In this document: positions 1 through 8,755 of the stretch, one piece after another | Layout of the letters: each line of letters begins with the position of its first letter | Numbering within the stretch: the first letter of the stretch is position 1 | From: AP-15 sp963750195 | GTDB lineage: Bacteria > Pseudomonadota > Alphaproteobacteria > ATCC43930 > CGMCC-115725 | DNA length: 64,000 nucleotides | NCBI GenBank assembly: GCA_963750195.1 | Contig: CAVVPS010000019.1 | Span: 372,001-436,000, forward strand | Reading direction: 5' to 3' | The notes under the pieces: model-generated | Database searches by the model: none | Told to the model about the DNA's origin: nothing | Seen by the model: only the letters and a program-made list of their open reading frames with translations | Position numbers and translations under genes: made by a program

Positions 1-228
1 GGCCTTAACGGCAGGCAGCTCGCCGACACCGCGCGTGAAATGCGGCCCGACTTGCGGGTGCTGTACACGACCGGATATGCGCGCAACGCCATCGTTCATA
101 ACGGCACGCTCGATCCCGGTGTCGAGCTGATGGTCAAGCCGTTCACCTACGGCGCCTTGGCTGCCAAGATTTCGCGCCATGCTGTAGCCTCGCCGGCAAA
201 AGCCCGGCGGCCGAGCAGGCCGCCATAG
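1..228 (+). CDS. Response-regulator receiver domain, C-terminal part (5' end outside window)
   Basis: The frame is open from base 1 to the TAG at 226-228, so this is the last 75 residues of a longer protein. The readable part holds the second half of a CheY-like receiver fold: the beta4 strand with its conserved Thr (VLYTTGYA), then beta5 with the invariant Lys-Pro (MVKPF), then the last helix. The phospho-acceptor Asp lies outside the window. The chain ends soon after the receiver with a basic, proline-rich tail. It is therefore either a stand-alone receiver or, as is common with the TTGYA/KPFT signature, the C-terminal receiver of a hybrid histidine kinase. Which of the two cannot be told here. 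Confidence 0.85.
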   Translation, partial: GLNGRQLADTAREMRPDLRVLYTTGYARNAIVHNGTLDPGVELMVKPFTYGALAAKISRHAVASPAKARRPSRPP

Positions 229-354
229 CGGCAGCGGCGACCCCGTTAGGCGCCACTTCGCTGCGGTGGTTTCATTGAAGAGGTCCGCTCGCTCGCTTTT
301 TGTCGCCACCGCTCGGGATTGGACAGCGGAGCTGCAGTAGGGCATCCCACCGTG

Positions 355-543
355 CTAACTGATCCGCTTCCCGAGCCTGATCATCTCTTGCTGCTGGACC
401 GCGCCCCGCTCAATTTCATCGGCCGCATCAGTCAACTCGCTAGCCCAGAGGCACAACTGCTCGACAACTTCTCGCTTTACCGAGATCTTCGCGCGTCTTC
501 GACATCGTTCGGCGAGGTCACGCAAAGCTTGCGGATCTTGCAT
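355..543 (-). CDS. Small conserved hypothetical protein (62 aa)
   Basis: This is a short, highly charged, all-helical protein. It begins with a Leu-Arg-Asp-Leu-Ala-Glu-Arg-Cys-Arg-Arg pattern and continues with an amphipathic helix rich in Leu, Ala, Glu and Asp. From memory, very similar short proteins occur in many rhizobial and related genomes, where they have no assigned function. No signal peptide or membrane segment is visible. It stands alone between the receiver fragment and the dCTP deaminase, transcribed against both. A GGAG-like purine stretch precedes the ATG. It is real on sequence resemblance, but its role is unknown. Confidence 0.55.
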   Translation of the reverse strand: MQDPQALRDLAERCRRRAKISVKREVVEQLCLWASELTDAADEIERGAVQQQEMIRLGKRIS

Positions 544-839
544 GGGTCTTCTCCCGAGAGGAGTTCCCCGGATTGCATCACCGCTTACCGACCCTTGATC
601 GGAGAGAACGCGCGGTCATTTTATCAACGTGCCTTTTTCAGGCGAGTTCCGCACTCGAAATCTGCCTAATAAAGAGGCGACGATCGGCGAACCCGGAACC
701 TGTTGACGGTTTCAGGTCGAGCAACGGCGCGGCGCGCCCCTATTCCGACGGCGCCGGGCCAAGGGTCATCGGGTCAGCTATTCCCGCGGCCGATCCGTTG
801 GCTTAGAACGGAGCGGCCGATTTGAGTGAAAGCTGTTCT

Positions 840-2027
840 ATGACCGAAGCCCGCGAGGCCGCGCTTTTCCCCGCACCGGAGCCTGCCGACACCGACCGTT
901 CGACCGGGCTGATGCCGTCGCAGATGTTGCGCGAGGCGATTGCGGTGGGGCGCGAGATCCTGTCGCCGCAGCCGATCGCTGACGAGCAAATCCAGCCGGC
1001 GAGCATCGACCTGCGTCTGGGCGAAGTCGCGTATCGGGTCAGGGCAAGCTTTTTGCCGGGTTCCAGGGAGAGTGTGCGTAACAAGCTCGACCTGCTGTCG
1101 ATGCACCGGATCGATCTGACCCAGGGCGCGGTGCTCGAAAAGGATTGCGTCTATATCGTGCCATTGCTTGAATATGTGGCGCTACGAAAACGCACCTCGG
1201 CGCTTGCCAACCCGAAAAGCTCGATCGGCCGGCTCGATGTCTTCGCCAGGGTGATCACCGACCACGGCACCGAGTTCGACCGGGTCCGCGAGGGCTACAA
1301 AGGGCCGCTCTACGCCGAGATTTCGCCGCGCTCATTCAGCATTCTGGCGCGAACCGGGTCGAGCCTTGTGCAATTGCGCATCCGCCGCGGCTCGCCGGCA
1401 TTCAGCGACACCGCGCTGCGGCGGCTGCATGACGAGGTCGGGCTGTTCGAATTGCGCCCGGGCGAGACCCCGGCGCGCGAGGCGATCCGAGACGGGCTCG
1501 CCTTTAGCGTCGACGTCGCCGGGGATGGGGACAGCGGCGTCGTCGGCTACAAGGCGCGTCGCCACACCGATCTGGTCGATGTCGATCGGGTCCATTACTA
1601 CGACCCGCGCGATTTCTGGGAGCCGGTCTATGCCCATCGCGGGCCGGGGCCGGTCGGCGGGATCGTGCTCGACCCGCATGATTTCTACATCCTGGCGTCG
1701 CGCGAGGCGGTCGTGGTACCGCCCGACCATGCCGCCGAGATGCTGCCTTATCACACCTTTGTCGGCGAGTTCCGGGTACATTTCGCAGGGTTTTTCGATC
1801 CGGGCTTCGGCACCTCCGAGACCGGCGGCGCCGGCAGCCGCGCCGTGCTCGAGGTACGTTCGCACGAGGTGCCGTTTCTGATCGAGGATGGGCAAGTGCT
1901 CGGACGGCTGGTCTACGAGCGGCTGATCGCCCGCCCGGACAAGCTCTACGGCCGTGCCATCGGGTCATCCTACCAGAGCCAGGGCTTGGCGCTGTCGAAG
2001 CACTTCAAGGAATTTTCCGCGCAGTGA
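840..2027 (+). CDS. dcd: 2'-deoxycytidine 5'-triphosphate deaminase (alphaproteobacterial long form)
   Basis: The protein of about 395 aa matches the long DCD family of alphaproteobacteria, which deaminates dCTP to dUTP to feed dTMP synthesis in the cytosol. Seen in the sequence: an N-terminal PSQMLREAI helix, the IQPASIDLRLG signature of the dUTPase/DCD superfamily, a SSIGRLDV motif, and a second superfamily-like half near the C-terminus with GQVLGRLVYERL. Most bacterial Dcd proteins are about 190 aa. This roughly doubled length, with two related halves, is typical of the family in this class. The frame also allows a TTG start at 822 with a GGAG box 8 nt upstream. The ATG at 840 gives the N-terminus that looks more like relatives. 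It is monocistronic here. Confidence 0.85.
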   Translation: MTEAREAALFPAPEPADTDRSTGLMPSQMLREAIAVGREILSPQPIADEQIQPASIDLRLGEVAYRVRASFLPGSRESVRNKLDLLSMHRIDLTQGAVLEKDCVYIVPLLEYVALRKRTSALANPKSSIGRLDVFARVITDHGTEFDRVREGYKGPLYAEISPRSFSILARTGSSLVQLRIRRGSPAFSDTALRRLHDEVGLFELRPGETPAREAIRDGLAFSVDVAGDGDSGVVGYKARRHTDLVDVDRVHYYDPRDFWEPVYAHRGPGPVGGIVLDPHDFYILASREAVVVPPDHAAEMLPYHTFVGEFRVHFAGFFDPGFGTSETGGAGSRAVLEVRSHEVPFLIEDGQVLGRLVYERLIARPDKLYGRAIGSSYQSQGLALSKHFKEFSAQ

Positions 2028-2164
2028 CAACGGGGTATCGCCGAGGGACAACCACAGACTGCACCCGCGCTCTGAGGACGCCCATTGGGCTCGTGCCGGC
2101 GAGATATTGCCAGATGCGGGGGTCTCTCAACAAACGAACTGCTGAGCAGACAGACCCATACAAT

Positions 2165-2620
2165 TTACCCGTTGATCGAAGGAATGAAATATTTTTTGAG
2201 CATATCCAGCAGATCGCCGCAGTTGTCGCCCGATGCCTCAAAAAATCCCACTACTTCCATGTTCCTGAAGATTTGTACGGTTAGACGCGAGTTCTCTGCA
2301 AATGGCCCGCTGAATGATGCTTGCTGCAGACCGGACATTACAATTCGATTTATACTCATGTCAATATTAAGGAACGTAATCGTCCGATTGGGTTGATTTA
2401 AGGAAAATTCCATATACATTGTCCCAGATAATAAAATCAGATTTGAAAAATCAATTCCTCCCAATGCGTTGATCGGGTTCTCGACAAATATAAACTCGGG
2501 TAATAACCCGTTAGCGGCCTGATATTCGTCAACAAATTCCTCAATTCTGCTCTGCATCAGCGCACCCATACGCAGATGTTCGAAATATCCTCTTACCGAT
2601 GATCCATCGTATACTGGCAT
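2165..2620 (-). CDS. Hypothetical protein, AT-rich gene (151 aa)
   Basis: No family is recognised. The start is fixed by a strong AGGAGGG box 7 nt upstream of the ATG at 2620, although the frame stays open to 2725. The protein begins with a helical region (YFEHLRMG, then IEEFVDEYQ), followed by a beta-rich centre. It ends in a helix containing LLDMLKKYF. There is no signal peptide or membrane helix. Base composition is clearly lower in GC than in neighbouring genes, with many AAT, ATA and TTT codons, which suggests horizontal acquisition together with part of the gene at 2822-4450. The layout vaguely recalls small chaperone-like or STAS-like proteins, but that is only an impression. Confidence 0.6.
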   Translation of the reverse strand: MPVYDGSSVRGYFEHLRMGALMQSRIEEFVDEYQAANGLLPEFIFVENPINALGGIDFSNLILLSGTMYMEFSLNQPNRTITFLNIDMSINRIVMSGLQQASFSGPFAENSRLTVQIFRNMEVVGFFEASGDNCGDLLDMLKKYFIPSING

Positions 2621-2821
2621 TATTATCCCTCCTGTCGGTCGTTTGATGGTCCTACGAATCATTCTCTTAGTGCTGTGCGCAACAGATTGCCGAGACGAGT
2701 CATAACAAACTCTTGTTTCGGACAAGCTTATCCGAATTCTATCGGCAAATCTTTAACGCGGCTTGCACAACCGGTCATCACGGTTTGGGCGAGGTGGCTT
2801 TCGGTCAGGGATTCCCCTGCG

Positions 2822-4450
2822 CTACCATCGCGGGCGAGGGTTGACGAACGTATCATGATAACGTTGAGTCAAAGCGCGAAGCTCCTGAACCTTCTTCTGT
2901 AGCGCCAAGTCAGAATCGATAGCGGCTGAGATGGTCGACGACGGTGAGCTTGGGGCGGTATCCGCAACCGGGATTAGGTGGGGCGCCGCTATCGGCGGTT
3001 CCGGCACGAGCCCCGCGGCGACGGTCAACTGGAGGATGAGTTCTTTCGCCTGTTTGTTCAATGGCTGAAGTATAGCAACCTGGCGGTAAGCCGCGAGCGC
3101 CGCCTCGTTTTCTCCAAGCGCCTGAAGCGATTGCGCGAGGCAAAACCAAGTATTGTCTCCGTCGGGCTCTACCTCCACCGAGCGGATGAGCAACTTCTTC
3201 GCTTCGGCGTGGGCGCCGTTCCCGGCCTTCAATCGGCCGAACCTGTAGAGCGCCAGCGCGTTGTCCGGCGCCAGCTCCAGGATCTGGCGATAGGCGAGTT
3301 CAGCGTCCGCCAATTCGTCCTGATGCTCAAACTCTAAAGCCATGTCGAGCATGGCCGGAAGCCCCCGCGGATCCAACCTGCCGCCGAGGTTGCGATTGGT
3401 CTTGGTCACCACCGACACCGGCCTCTGGCGGCGCTCTTGCTGGGGGCCAAATAGGTATTTATAGGGCTCGTTCCCCTTTAAGAACTCATAGGTGGTGAAG
3501 CCGTGAGCAATGGCATGCCGAATGCTGTAAGCATGCAACAAATATCCGGCGGGCATCTCGCGATATGTTTCATCTCGCCCGGTGATGAAGAACAACAGCG
3601 ATTTCTTGCACGGATCGACCAGGGTCGCGAGAGCGGCTACCGGTCTGTCGCCGTGCCAAAATACCGGAAGAAATAATGCGCCGCTTTTGGCGCAACGACT
3701 CAGCATCCACTGATTGAGACTGACAATTTCATCGGCTCTCTGCGCACCTTTGCTCGGGAGCCATTTTATCTTCCAAAAATTAAGCAACATAGACAAATTT
3801 TCATCGATGGACTTCGCATCCGACCAGGTTATACGATAATTTTCTGATAAATCGACTTTCTTCAATAGCCGCCGAATTTTTTGACGGTTATTGGTACTTA
3901 GAATGTTGAGGTATTCGTCCCAGCTTGCTGGCAGATGTATTAAAGGGCAAATTGAGTGATCGGTTGAATCTCCGGGGAATTTATAGCTAATCGGTTTATG
4001 TACGAAGCGATTTTTATCGAAAGCCCGGAGGAAGAGGCGCCGTCGGCGATCCGACATCGTAAGATTTTCGATCTTGAACTGAGCCCAATTGAGCTTTCGC
4101 TTGATGTAGTCGGCGAACGCGGGCATCGCCTCGGGCTCAAACCGGGGCTCGGTTAGAATACCCGTATAATCCGAGAAGCCCGCCCCGGCAGGAAAGATCT
4201 CGTTTGTGAAGCCGTGCTTCTTGTCGAAATCTGTCCGCATCCGCAGCGGGAGGAAGGCGGCGTATTCTTCGTCGGTCTCGTGGCGTTTGGCAGCGAGGAT
4301 GAACCAGATTGTCCGATGCGTGGTCAGCCAATCGGCCAGCCACTGCCAAGAAAGGAAGAACTGCGCCTCGGGATCAGCCTCGTAAACCGCGTCCCAGTTG
4401 TGCCGGCGCGCTTCAAACTCGCTGAACCTGTCAATGACGTCAATATGCAT
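2822..4450 (-). CDS. FemAB/CelD-like GNAT acyltransferase fused to TPR repeats
   Basis: This is a 542-aa two-part protein. Residues about 1-350 resemble the Acetyltransf_6 / CelD-BcsL family of GNAT-fold acyltransferases. Visible traits are an aromatic N-terminal FFLSWQWLADW segment, a basic NRQKIRRLLKK stretch near residue 185, and a late YEFLKGNEPYKYLFG motif typical of the family's acyl-CoA fold. Residues about 370-470 contain at least two TPR units (ALEFEHQDELADAELAYRQ and the following pair). Such proteins are often tied to exopolysaccharide or cellulose production, but no such genes lie nearby, so the substrate is unknown. GC content dips within the central part (3700-4150), like the unknown gene downstream. 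The ATG at 4450 fits the family N-terminus. Confidence 0.75.
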   Translation of the reverse strand: MHIDVIDRFSEFEARRHNWDAVYEADPEAQFFLSWQWLADWLTTHRTIWFILAAKRHETDEEYAAFLPLRMRTDFDKKHGFTNEIFPAGAGFSDYTGILTEPRFEPEAMPAFADYIKRKLNWAQFKIENLTMSDRRRRLFLRAFDKNRFVHKPISYKFPGDSTDHSICPLIHLPASWDEYLNILSTNNRQKIRRLLKKVDLSENYRITWSDAKSIDENLSMLLNFWKIKWLPSKGAQRADEIVSLNQWMLSRCAKSGALFLPVFWHGDRPVAALATLVDPCKKSLLFFITGRDETYREMPAGYLLHAYSIRHAIAHGFTTYEFLKGNEPYKYLFGPQQERRQRPVSVVTKTNRNLGGRLDPRGLPAMLDMALEFEHQDELADAELAYRQILELAPDNALALYRFGRLKAGNGAHAEAKKLLIRSVEVEPDGDNTWFCLAQSLQALGENEAALAAYRQVAILQPLNKQAKELILQLTVAAGLVPEPPIAAPHLIPVADTAPSSPSSTISAAIDSDLALQKKVQELRALTQRYHDTFVNPRPRW

Positions 4451-4761
4451 GTGGATGTCTCTACAACCAATCCGATTTACGGTATTTCAGCGTAACAATC
4501 AACCACCTTGGCAGCACCGACGTCGGTTCCGCAGCTCTTCCTTTATCTCAACAAACTCAAGCCGAACGCTATTAATTTCCCGCTAACATCCCAACTCCCA
4601 GCCCTGATTTCCCCATTCGAGCGCCGGGGTCTGGCAGTTGTAGGAGCTGAGGGGCGACTGTGCCTTGCTGACCCATATGCGGCCGACAATTTTCCGACAC
4701 CTGTTGCGGTGGGTCGCAGTGCCCGGTGGGTGGACCATTTTGCCCTCATTTCTTCGCCCCC
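4451..4761. other. Intergenic region, no gene seen
   Basis: This is 311 bases between the start of the acyltransferase-TPR gene and the end of the Nudix gene, both on the minus strand. Short open frames here lack ribosome sites and protein-like composition. It is slightly AT-richer at 4451-4600 and presumably carries the promoter of the acyltransferase gene. No repeat, hairpin or RNA gene was recognised. Confidence 0.6.
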
Positions 4762-5415
4762 TCAGCGCGCGGGCAGCGAGGCCGGGGCGAGGGGCTCGCC
4801 CTTCCCCCTACGGAGTTGATCGCGGTGGCGTAGGAGCCAGTAAAGGGCGACGAGGGTGTGGCCGTTCTCGATGGCGCCGGCGTCGAGCATCGCTTCGACT
4901 TCGGACAGGGTCTTGACCACGACGCGGATGTCTTCGCCCTCCGCGGGCACGCCGTGGACGCCGGTCGCCAAGGTCGAATCGACGCGGGCACAAAATAGAA
5001 AAACGCTCTCGTCCGAGGCGCCGCAAGATGGCAGGTAGCGCTGGATCGGGATAAGTTCGCCCTCGAGCGCAAGCCCGGATTCCTCGCGCGTCTCGCGGAT
5101 CGCCACCGTTCCCGGCGTCTCGTCGGCGCCGATCAGACCGGCGACCACCTCGATCTGCCATGGTGACGCGCCGGCCAGCAATGCCGGCAGGCGAAACTGC
5201 TCGATCAGTACGACCGTGTCCCGGTAGGGATCGTACAGCACGATCCCTACCGCCTGACCGCGCCGCAGCACGTCATGCGTTTGCGGCGTGCTCCATTCGC
5301 CGGAAAACTGGCGATGGCGAAAGCGGATGACGTCCATCCGCAAAAAGCGCTCGAAACCTTTGGCTGCCTCGATGATCTCGACGTCGGGATGAGGGGGTGG
5401 GCTAGCTTGGCTCAT
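4762..5415 (-). CDS. Nudix hydrolase, ADP-ribose pyrophosphatase type
   Basis: A 217-aa cytosolic hydrolase likely to cleave ADP-ribose or a related nucleoside diphosphate sugar to AMP and a sugar phosphate. The complete Nudix box (G-x5-E-x7-REU-x-EE-x-GU) is present at about residues 103-126, ending in RETREESGL. The preceding IEVVAGLIG strand and the following proline/glycine loop (YLPSCGASDE) fit the ADPRase subgroup of the NudF type. The start codon overlaps the stop of the upstream sensor-kinase gene in a TCAT/ATGA arrangement (5412-5415), so the two are translationally coupled. A longer open frame runs upstream to 5847 but only shadows the kinase. Confidence 0.88.
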   Translation of the reverse strand: MSQASPPPHPDVEIIEAAKGFERFLRMDVIRFRHRQFSGEWSTPQTHDVLRRGQAVGIVLYDPYRDTVVLIEQFRLPALLAGASPWQIEVVAGLIGADETPGTVAIRETREESGLALEGELIPIQRYLPSCGASDESVFLFCARVDSTLATGVHGVPAEGEDIRVVVKTLSEVEAMLDAGAIENGHTLVALYWLLRHRDQLRRGKGEPLAPASLPAR

Positions 5416-7079
5416 GCGGGAGCGCCGGTGGCGATCGTAGCGGCGGCGGAAGCGACGTTGCGGGGAAGGCGCAGGGTGAACTCGGTGAACTCGCCCGGTT
5501 GACTGTCGACGGCGATCGAGCCGCCGTGCTCCTGGACCACGATGTCGTAGCTGATCGACAGGCCGAGCCCGGTGCCCTCGCCGGTTGGCTTGGTGGTGAA
5601 GAACGGCTGAAACAATTTGTCTCTGATCTCGGGGGGGATGCCGGTGCCGTTGTCGCGCACCCGCACCTCGATTTCGTCGCCGCGATTGCGGGTCGTGAGC
5701 GCCAGTATCGGAGCAAAAGCCGGCTCGCCGCCTTCGCGGCGGCGCTTGTTGACCGCATAAAACGCATTGCCGAAGAGATTCAGGAAGACTCGGGTGAGAT
5801 CCTGCGGGACGGCTTCGAGCGGGCCGATGCTCGGGTCGAGATCGCACTCCAACGTGACGTTGAAGCTCAGGTCCTGGGCGCGTGCGCCGTGAAAGGCGAG
5901 GTTGAGAGCTTCCTCGATCAGCGCGTTGAGGTCGCTTTGCCGACGCTCGCCGCTGCCGCCGCGCGAATGCAGCAGCATGCTTTTGACGATTCCGTCGGCG
6001 CGCCGCCCATGCTCGGCGATCTTGGCAAGGTTGCCGTCGAGGGTTGTCATCAGCTCGTCGAGATCCTCGGCTCTCTTCCCATCGGGAGCCGAATCGACGG
6101 CCTCCTTCAATTCGCCGAGCAATTCGCGCGACAGCTCGGCAAAGTTGTTGACAAAGTTCAGCGGGTTTTTGATTTCGTGTGCGATACCGGCGGTCAGCTG
6201 ACCAAGCGAGGCCATTTTTTCCGCCTGGACCAAATTCGCCTGTGCGGCCTTGAGCTGGTCATGGGCGGCGCGCAGCTCGCGCTCGCGCTCGCGCTGCTCA
6301 TCGATCAGTTTGCGCAGCGCGTCGAGGGTGTCGCGGAAGGCGGCCAGGGTATGTGCCATGGCGCCGATCTCGTCCGGCCCCGCGGCGGGGATCGAAACAG
6401 CGAGGTCGCCGCCGTTGAGACTATTCATCGCGACCACCAGCCGACGCAACGGAACGGCGATCGACCGTAGCACCAGCAAGGTCAGGATGGCGCCGACCAG
6501 CACCGCGGCTGAGACGACGATGCGCGACACCCGGGTGGCCGCCGCCGCTCCGGCGACGACGTGTTCGCGAGCGGCGACCGCCTCGTGGGTCAGCTCGGCG
6601 ACGGTAGCGGCGAGCAACCGGTTGACGGCGACGCCGTGCTCGCTCGCCTGGGCCAACAGCGAGTTGCCGATTACCCGGTGGTCCCCGGTGTATTCTTCGA
6701 CCGCCTTGTGTGCGAACTGTTCAAACTGCGCCAGTTCGCCTCGCACCGCGGCGACGGCCTGCGGACGGTATTTGGCCAGCAGATCGAGGTTCTGTTCCAT
6801 GCGCGCGCCGGCTGCGTGGGCGTTGCGTTCGGAGAGCATCAGCAGGCTGACGGCGAGATCGGTCATCCAATAGCGCATCTCGCCAAAGGCGATCTGCGCG
6901 CCGTTCGCCTCTTCGATGACTCCGAGCAGTTCGGCCGCCTTGACCATTCCCGCCGAATTCTCGGCGAGTTCGCGGTTCAGATAGAAATTGGTTCCGACCA
7001 GAACGAAGAGGAGCGCGCTCGACAGCAGAATGAGCCGGGTGCGGATCGTCAGCCGAGCCATGATCTGGGCCACCGCCAC
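5412..7079 (-). CDS. Membrane sensor histidine kinase with HAMP domain
   Basis: A 555-aa inner-membrane kinase. In order it has: a transmembrane helix at about 15-33, a helical periplasmic sensor region at about 34-185 with no aromatic ligand pocket motif that I recognise, a second helix at about 186-206, HAMP to about 258, a coiled coil rich in Glu/Arg at 258-290, and the HisKA H-box with His301 (GIAHEIKNPLNF). The catalytic domain follows, with N-box NLFGNAFYAV, G1 DNGTGIPP and G2 GEGTGLGLSIS. It is preceded at a 10-nt spacing by the haem protein gene and overlaps the Nudix gene. The likely partner is the single receiver at 7972-8364. Start is GTG 7079 or ATG 7061. Confidence 0.92.
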   Translation of the reverse strand: MAVAQIMARLTIRTRLILLSSALLFVLVGTNFYLNRELAENSAGMVKAAELLGVIEEANGAQIAFGEMRYWMTDLAVSLLMLSERNAHAAGARMEQNLDLLAKYRPQAVAAVRGELAQFEQFAHKAVEEYTGDHRVIGNSLLAQASEHGVAVNRLLAATVAELTHEAVAAREHVVAGAAAATRVSRIVVSAAVLVGAILTLLVLRSIAVPLRRLVVAMNSLNGGDLAVSIPAAGPDEIGAMAHTLAAFRDTLDALRKLIDEQRERERELRAAHDQLKAAQANLVQAEKMASLGQLTAGIAHEIKNPLNFVNNFAELSRELLGELKEAVDSAPDGKRAEDLDELMTTLDGNLAKIAEHGRRADGIVKSMLLHSRGGSGERRQSDLNALIEEALNLAFHGARAQDLSFNVTLECDLDPSIGPLEAVPQDLTRVFLNLFGNAFYAVNKRRREGGEPAFAPILALTTRNRGDEIEVRVRDNGTGIPPEIRDKLFQPFFTTKPTGEGTGLGLSISYDIVVQEHGGSIAVDSQPGEFTEFTLRLPRNVASAAATIATGAPA

Positions 7080-7089
7080 GCCGCCAACC

Positions 7090-7887
7090 TCAGCGAAACA
7101 GCGTGATGCTCATCACGCCGCCGAGGTCGCCGAGCTTGCGGCCTTCTTTTGGATAGCCGGTAATGTCGAGTTCACCCTTTGGCGTACCGTGACAGGCAAG
7201 ACAAGACTGCGTGTAATATTCGGGAACCGCGATGCGATACGCCGTGCGCCCGTCGATGTCTACAGTGGCCGAATAGGATTGGCCATGCGGCCAATCGGGA
7301 CTGAGGAGCTTGGTCTCGATGACCTTGGTCTCCCACGCGTCAGGCAGCGCCTTGCGGTTGCGGACGAGATCAGTTGGCGCGGTGACCTTGATTTCAGCTT
7401 CACCCTTTGCCAAGCCGTTGAAGGATTCGCTGACGAGCCGCCCAAACACTGCCGGGATCAGGCCCTTGAACCCGATTCCCTTCTCGTTGATCGTCATTTG
7501 ATTGTCGTCCATTACCGCGACGATCGCATTCATCATCGCGCGCATCAGGCGTCCGTTGCGCGAGGCCGGGTCGATTGTCGTCGGATCGACGCCGGTCGTC
7601 TTCTGATAGCGCTTTATCGCGTCGGCCAGCACTTTCTGGCCGGTTAAATGCTTGTCGCCGAGCGCGGGATCGTTGATCAGCGCCTCGTTGTCGGAAATCA
7701 CCGTTCGCGCGTCGCGCAGCATTTCGGACAGGTTCTGAGCTATGACGGCGTCTTTGTCGGGCGACGGGGCGTCGCCCAGGGCCGATGACGGCGCCACACC
7801 GGCGACGAGCAGGATGAGCATCGCGGCGGTCGGTCCTGCTAGCCATTTTTGTGTCCCTGCCGCCGACATCTTCCCGCACCCTGCCAT
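7090..7887 (-). CDS. Periplasmic c-type haem protein, DUF3365 family
   Basis: The protein has an N-terminal signal sequence (hydrophobic run GPTAAMLILLVAGVAPSSA), so it is exported. The mature part matches the DUF3365/Tll0287-like sensor fold. It has a helical front half and, near the C-terminus, a single haem c attachment motif, C-L-A-C-H, embedded in the sequence YYTQSCLACHGTPKGE. The same domain is known as the extracytoplasmic sensor of some histidine kinases and chemoreceptors. Here it is a separate protein directly upstream of a kinase, so a redox- or gas-sensing accessory role is inferred. The start is uncertain: TTG 7926, ATG 7887 and ATG 7869 are all in frame, and 7887 leaves a sensible signal peptide. 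Confidence 0.8.
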   Translation of the reverse strand: MAGCGKMSAAGTQKWLAGPTAAMLILLVAGVAPSSALGDAPSPDKDAVIAQNLSEMLRDARTVISDNEALINDPALGDKHLTGQKVLADAIKRYQKTTGVDPTTIDPASRNGRLMRAMMNAIVAVMDDNQMTINEKGIGFKGLIPAVFGRLVSESFNGLAKGEAEIKVTAPTDLVRNRKALPDAWETKVIETKLLSPDWPHGQSYSATVDIDGRTAYRIAVPEYYTQSCLACHGTPKGELDITGYPKEGRKLGDLGGVMSITLFR

Positions 7888-7971
7888 TACCCGGCGCACT
7901 GAGCACACGCGCCGCGGGAAAGGCAACGAATTCGGGGCAACACATCGGTCGACCGGAGCCGCGAACGCCGG

Positions 7972-8364
7972 TCATGCATTTGGCGAGCGCGGGATCAGCT
8001 CTGCCAGATGCTGCTTCAGCCGATCGAAATCGACCGGTTTGGCAAGAAAGGCGGCGGCGCCAAGCTCCTTCGCGGTTCGCATGCGCTCGTCATCGCCGTA
8101 AGCCGTCACCATGACTACCGGCAGTTCCGGGCGGCGATGCTTGATCTCGCGCAATAGCGCCAGCCCGTCCATCCCGGGCATGTTGATATCGGAGAGGATC
8201 ACGATCAGCTCTGGGCCGAGCTCAGCGAGGCGGAGCAACCCTTCCTCCGCTGAGGCCGCGAAGTGCAGAACATATTGCCCCTGGCGCACCTCGCGGCGAA
8301 AGCGCTGGCGAAAGAGATCCGGCAGATCGGGCTCGTCGTCGACGATCAGAATGCTGAACCCCAT
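7972..8364 (-). CDS. Single-domain response regulator (CheY-like receiver)
   Basis: A 130-aa stand-alone receiver. The acidic pair and neighbour are DDE at 9-11, the phospho-acceptor is Asp59 (ILSDINMPGMDG), the switch Thr is at 87 (VMVTAYGDD) and the conserved Lys is in FLAKPVDF at about 109. There is no output domain, so it must act by protein contact or phosphotransfer. It lies upstream of, and in line with, the haem protein, the sensor kinase and the Nudix gene, which suggests one signalling unit. A 30-nt gap separates it from the DUF1491 gene upstream, so it may be co-transcribed with the ChvG/ChvI-like block as well. Confidence 0.9.
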   Translation of the reverse strand: MGFSILIVDDEPDLPDLFRQRFRREVRQGQYVLHFAASAEEGLLRLAELGPELIVILSDINMPGMDGLALLREIKHRRPELPVVMVTAYGDDERMRTAKELGAAAFLAKPVDFDRLKQHLAELIPRSPNA

Positions 8365-8394
8365 ACCCCTGTCTCCAATTGGCCGCCGTGCCGG

Positions 8395-8730
8395 TCAAAC
8401 GATCCGCCCGTCGAGGACGGCGTCGAGCGAGTGGCTTTCGATCTCGACGACCCAGAGATCCGGATCGCGCTGGCGCTGCCGGGCGATATAGGTATCGGCG
8501 TCAGCCTCGATAACCGGAACGGCGCCGGTCGCCCGCATCCACAACAACTCGCCGTCCGGCCCGCGGGCTTGGGCAAGCACCGAGCAGCCGTTGTCCCGGC
8601 TGTTGAGCTTGATCAGGATGGCGCCCGAATCTCCATCGCCGCGCGCCACCACCGCCACCGCGACGGCGGCGAGATCGCAGCGCCGGACCAGCGCCTTGAC
8701 CCATATCCCGGTTTTGAGCCGCGCTTCCAT
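8395..8730 (-). CDS. DUF1491 family protein (111 aa)
   Basis: A compact protein that matches the alphaproteobacterial DUF1491 family. It has an N-terminal EARLKTGIWVKALVRRC segment, a GDGDSGAILIKLN strand-turn, and the C-terminal half containing ADTYIARQRQRDPDLWVVEIE. The family is found beside varied genes and has no established function. There is no signal peptide or membrane segment, so it is cytosolic. It lies 25 nt after the ChvG-like kinase on the same strand. The ATG at 8730 is the first in the frame and gives the usual family length. Confidence 0.82.
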   Translation of the reverse strand: MEARLKTGIWVKALVRRCDLAAVAVAVVARGDGDSGAILIKLNSRDNGCSVLAQARGPDGELLWMRATGAVPVIEADADTYIARQRQRDPDLWVVEIESHSLDAVLDGRIV

Positions 8731-8755
8731 TCGGGGACGTCGGGGGATCGCCGAC

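Noticed and set aside
5499..6470. 323-aa plus-strand frame opposite the sensor kinase
   Set aside because: This is an antisense shadow of a GC-rich gene. The kinase on the other strand has all its motifs.
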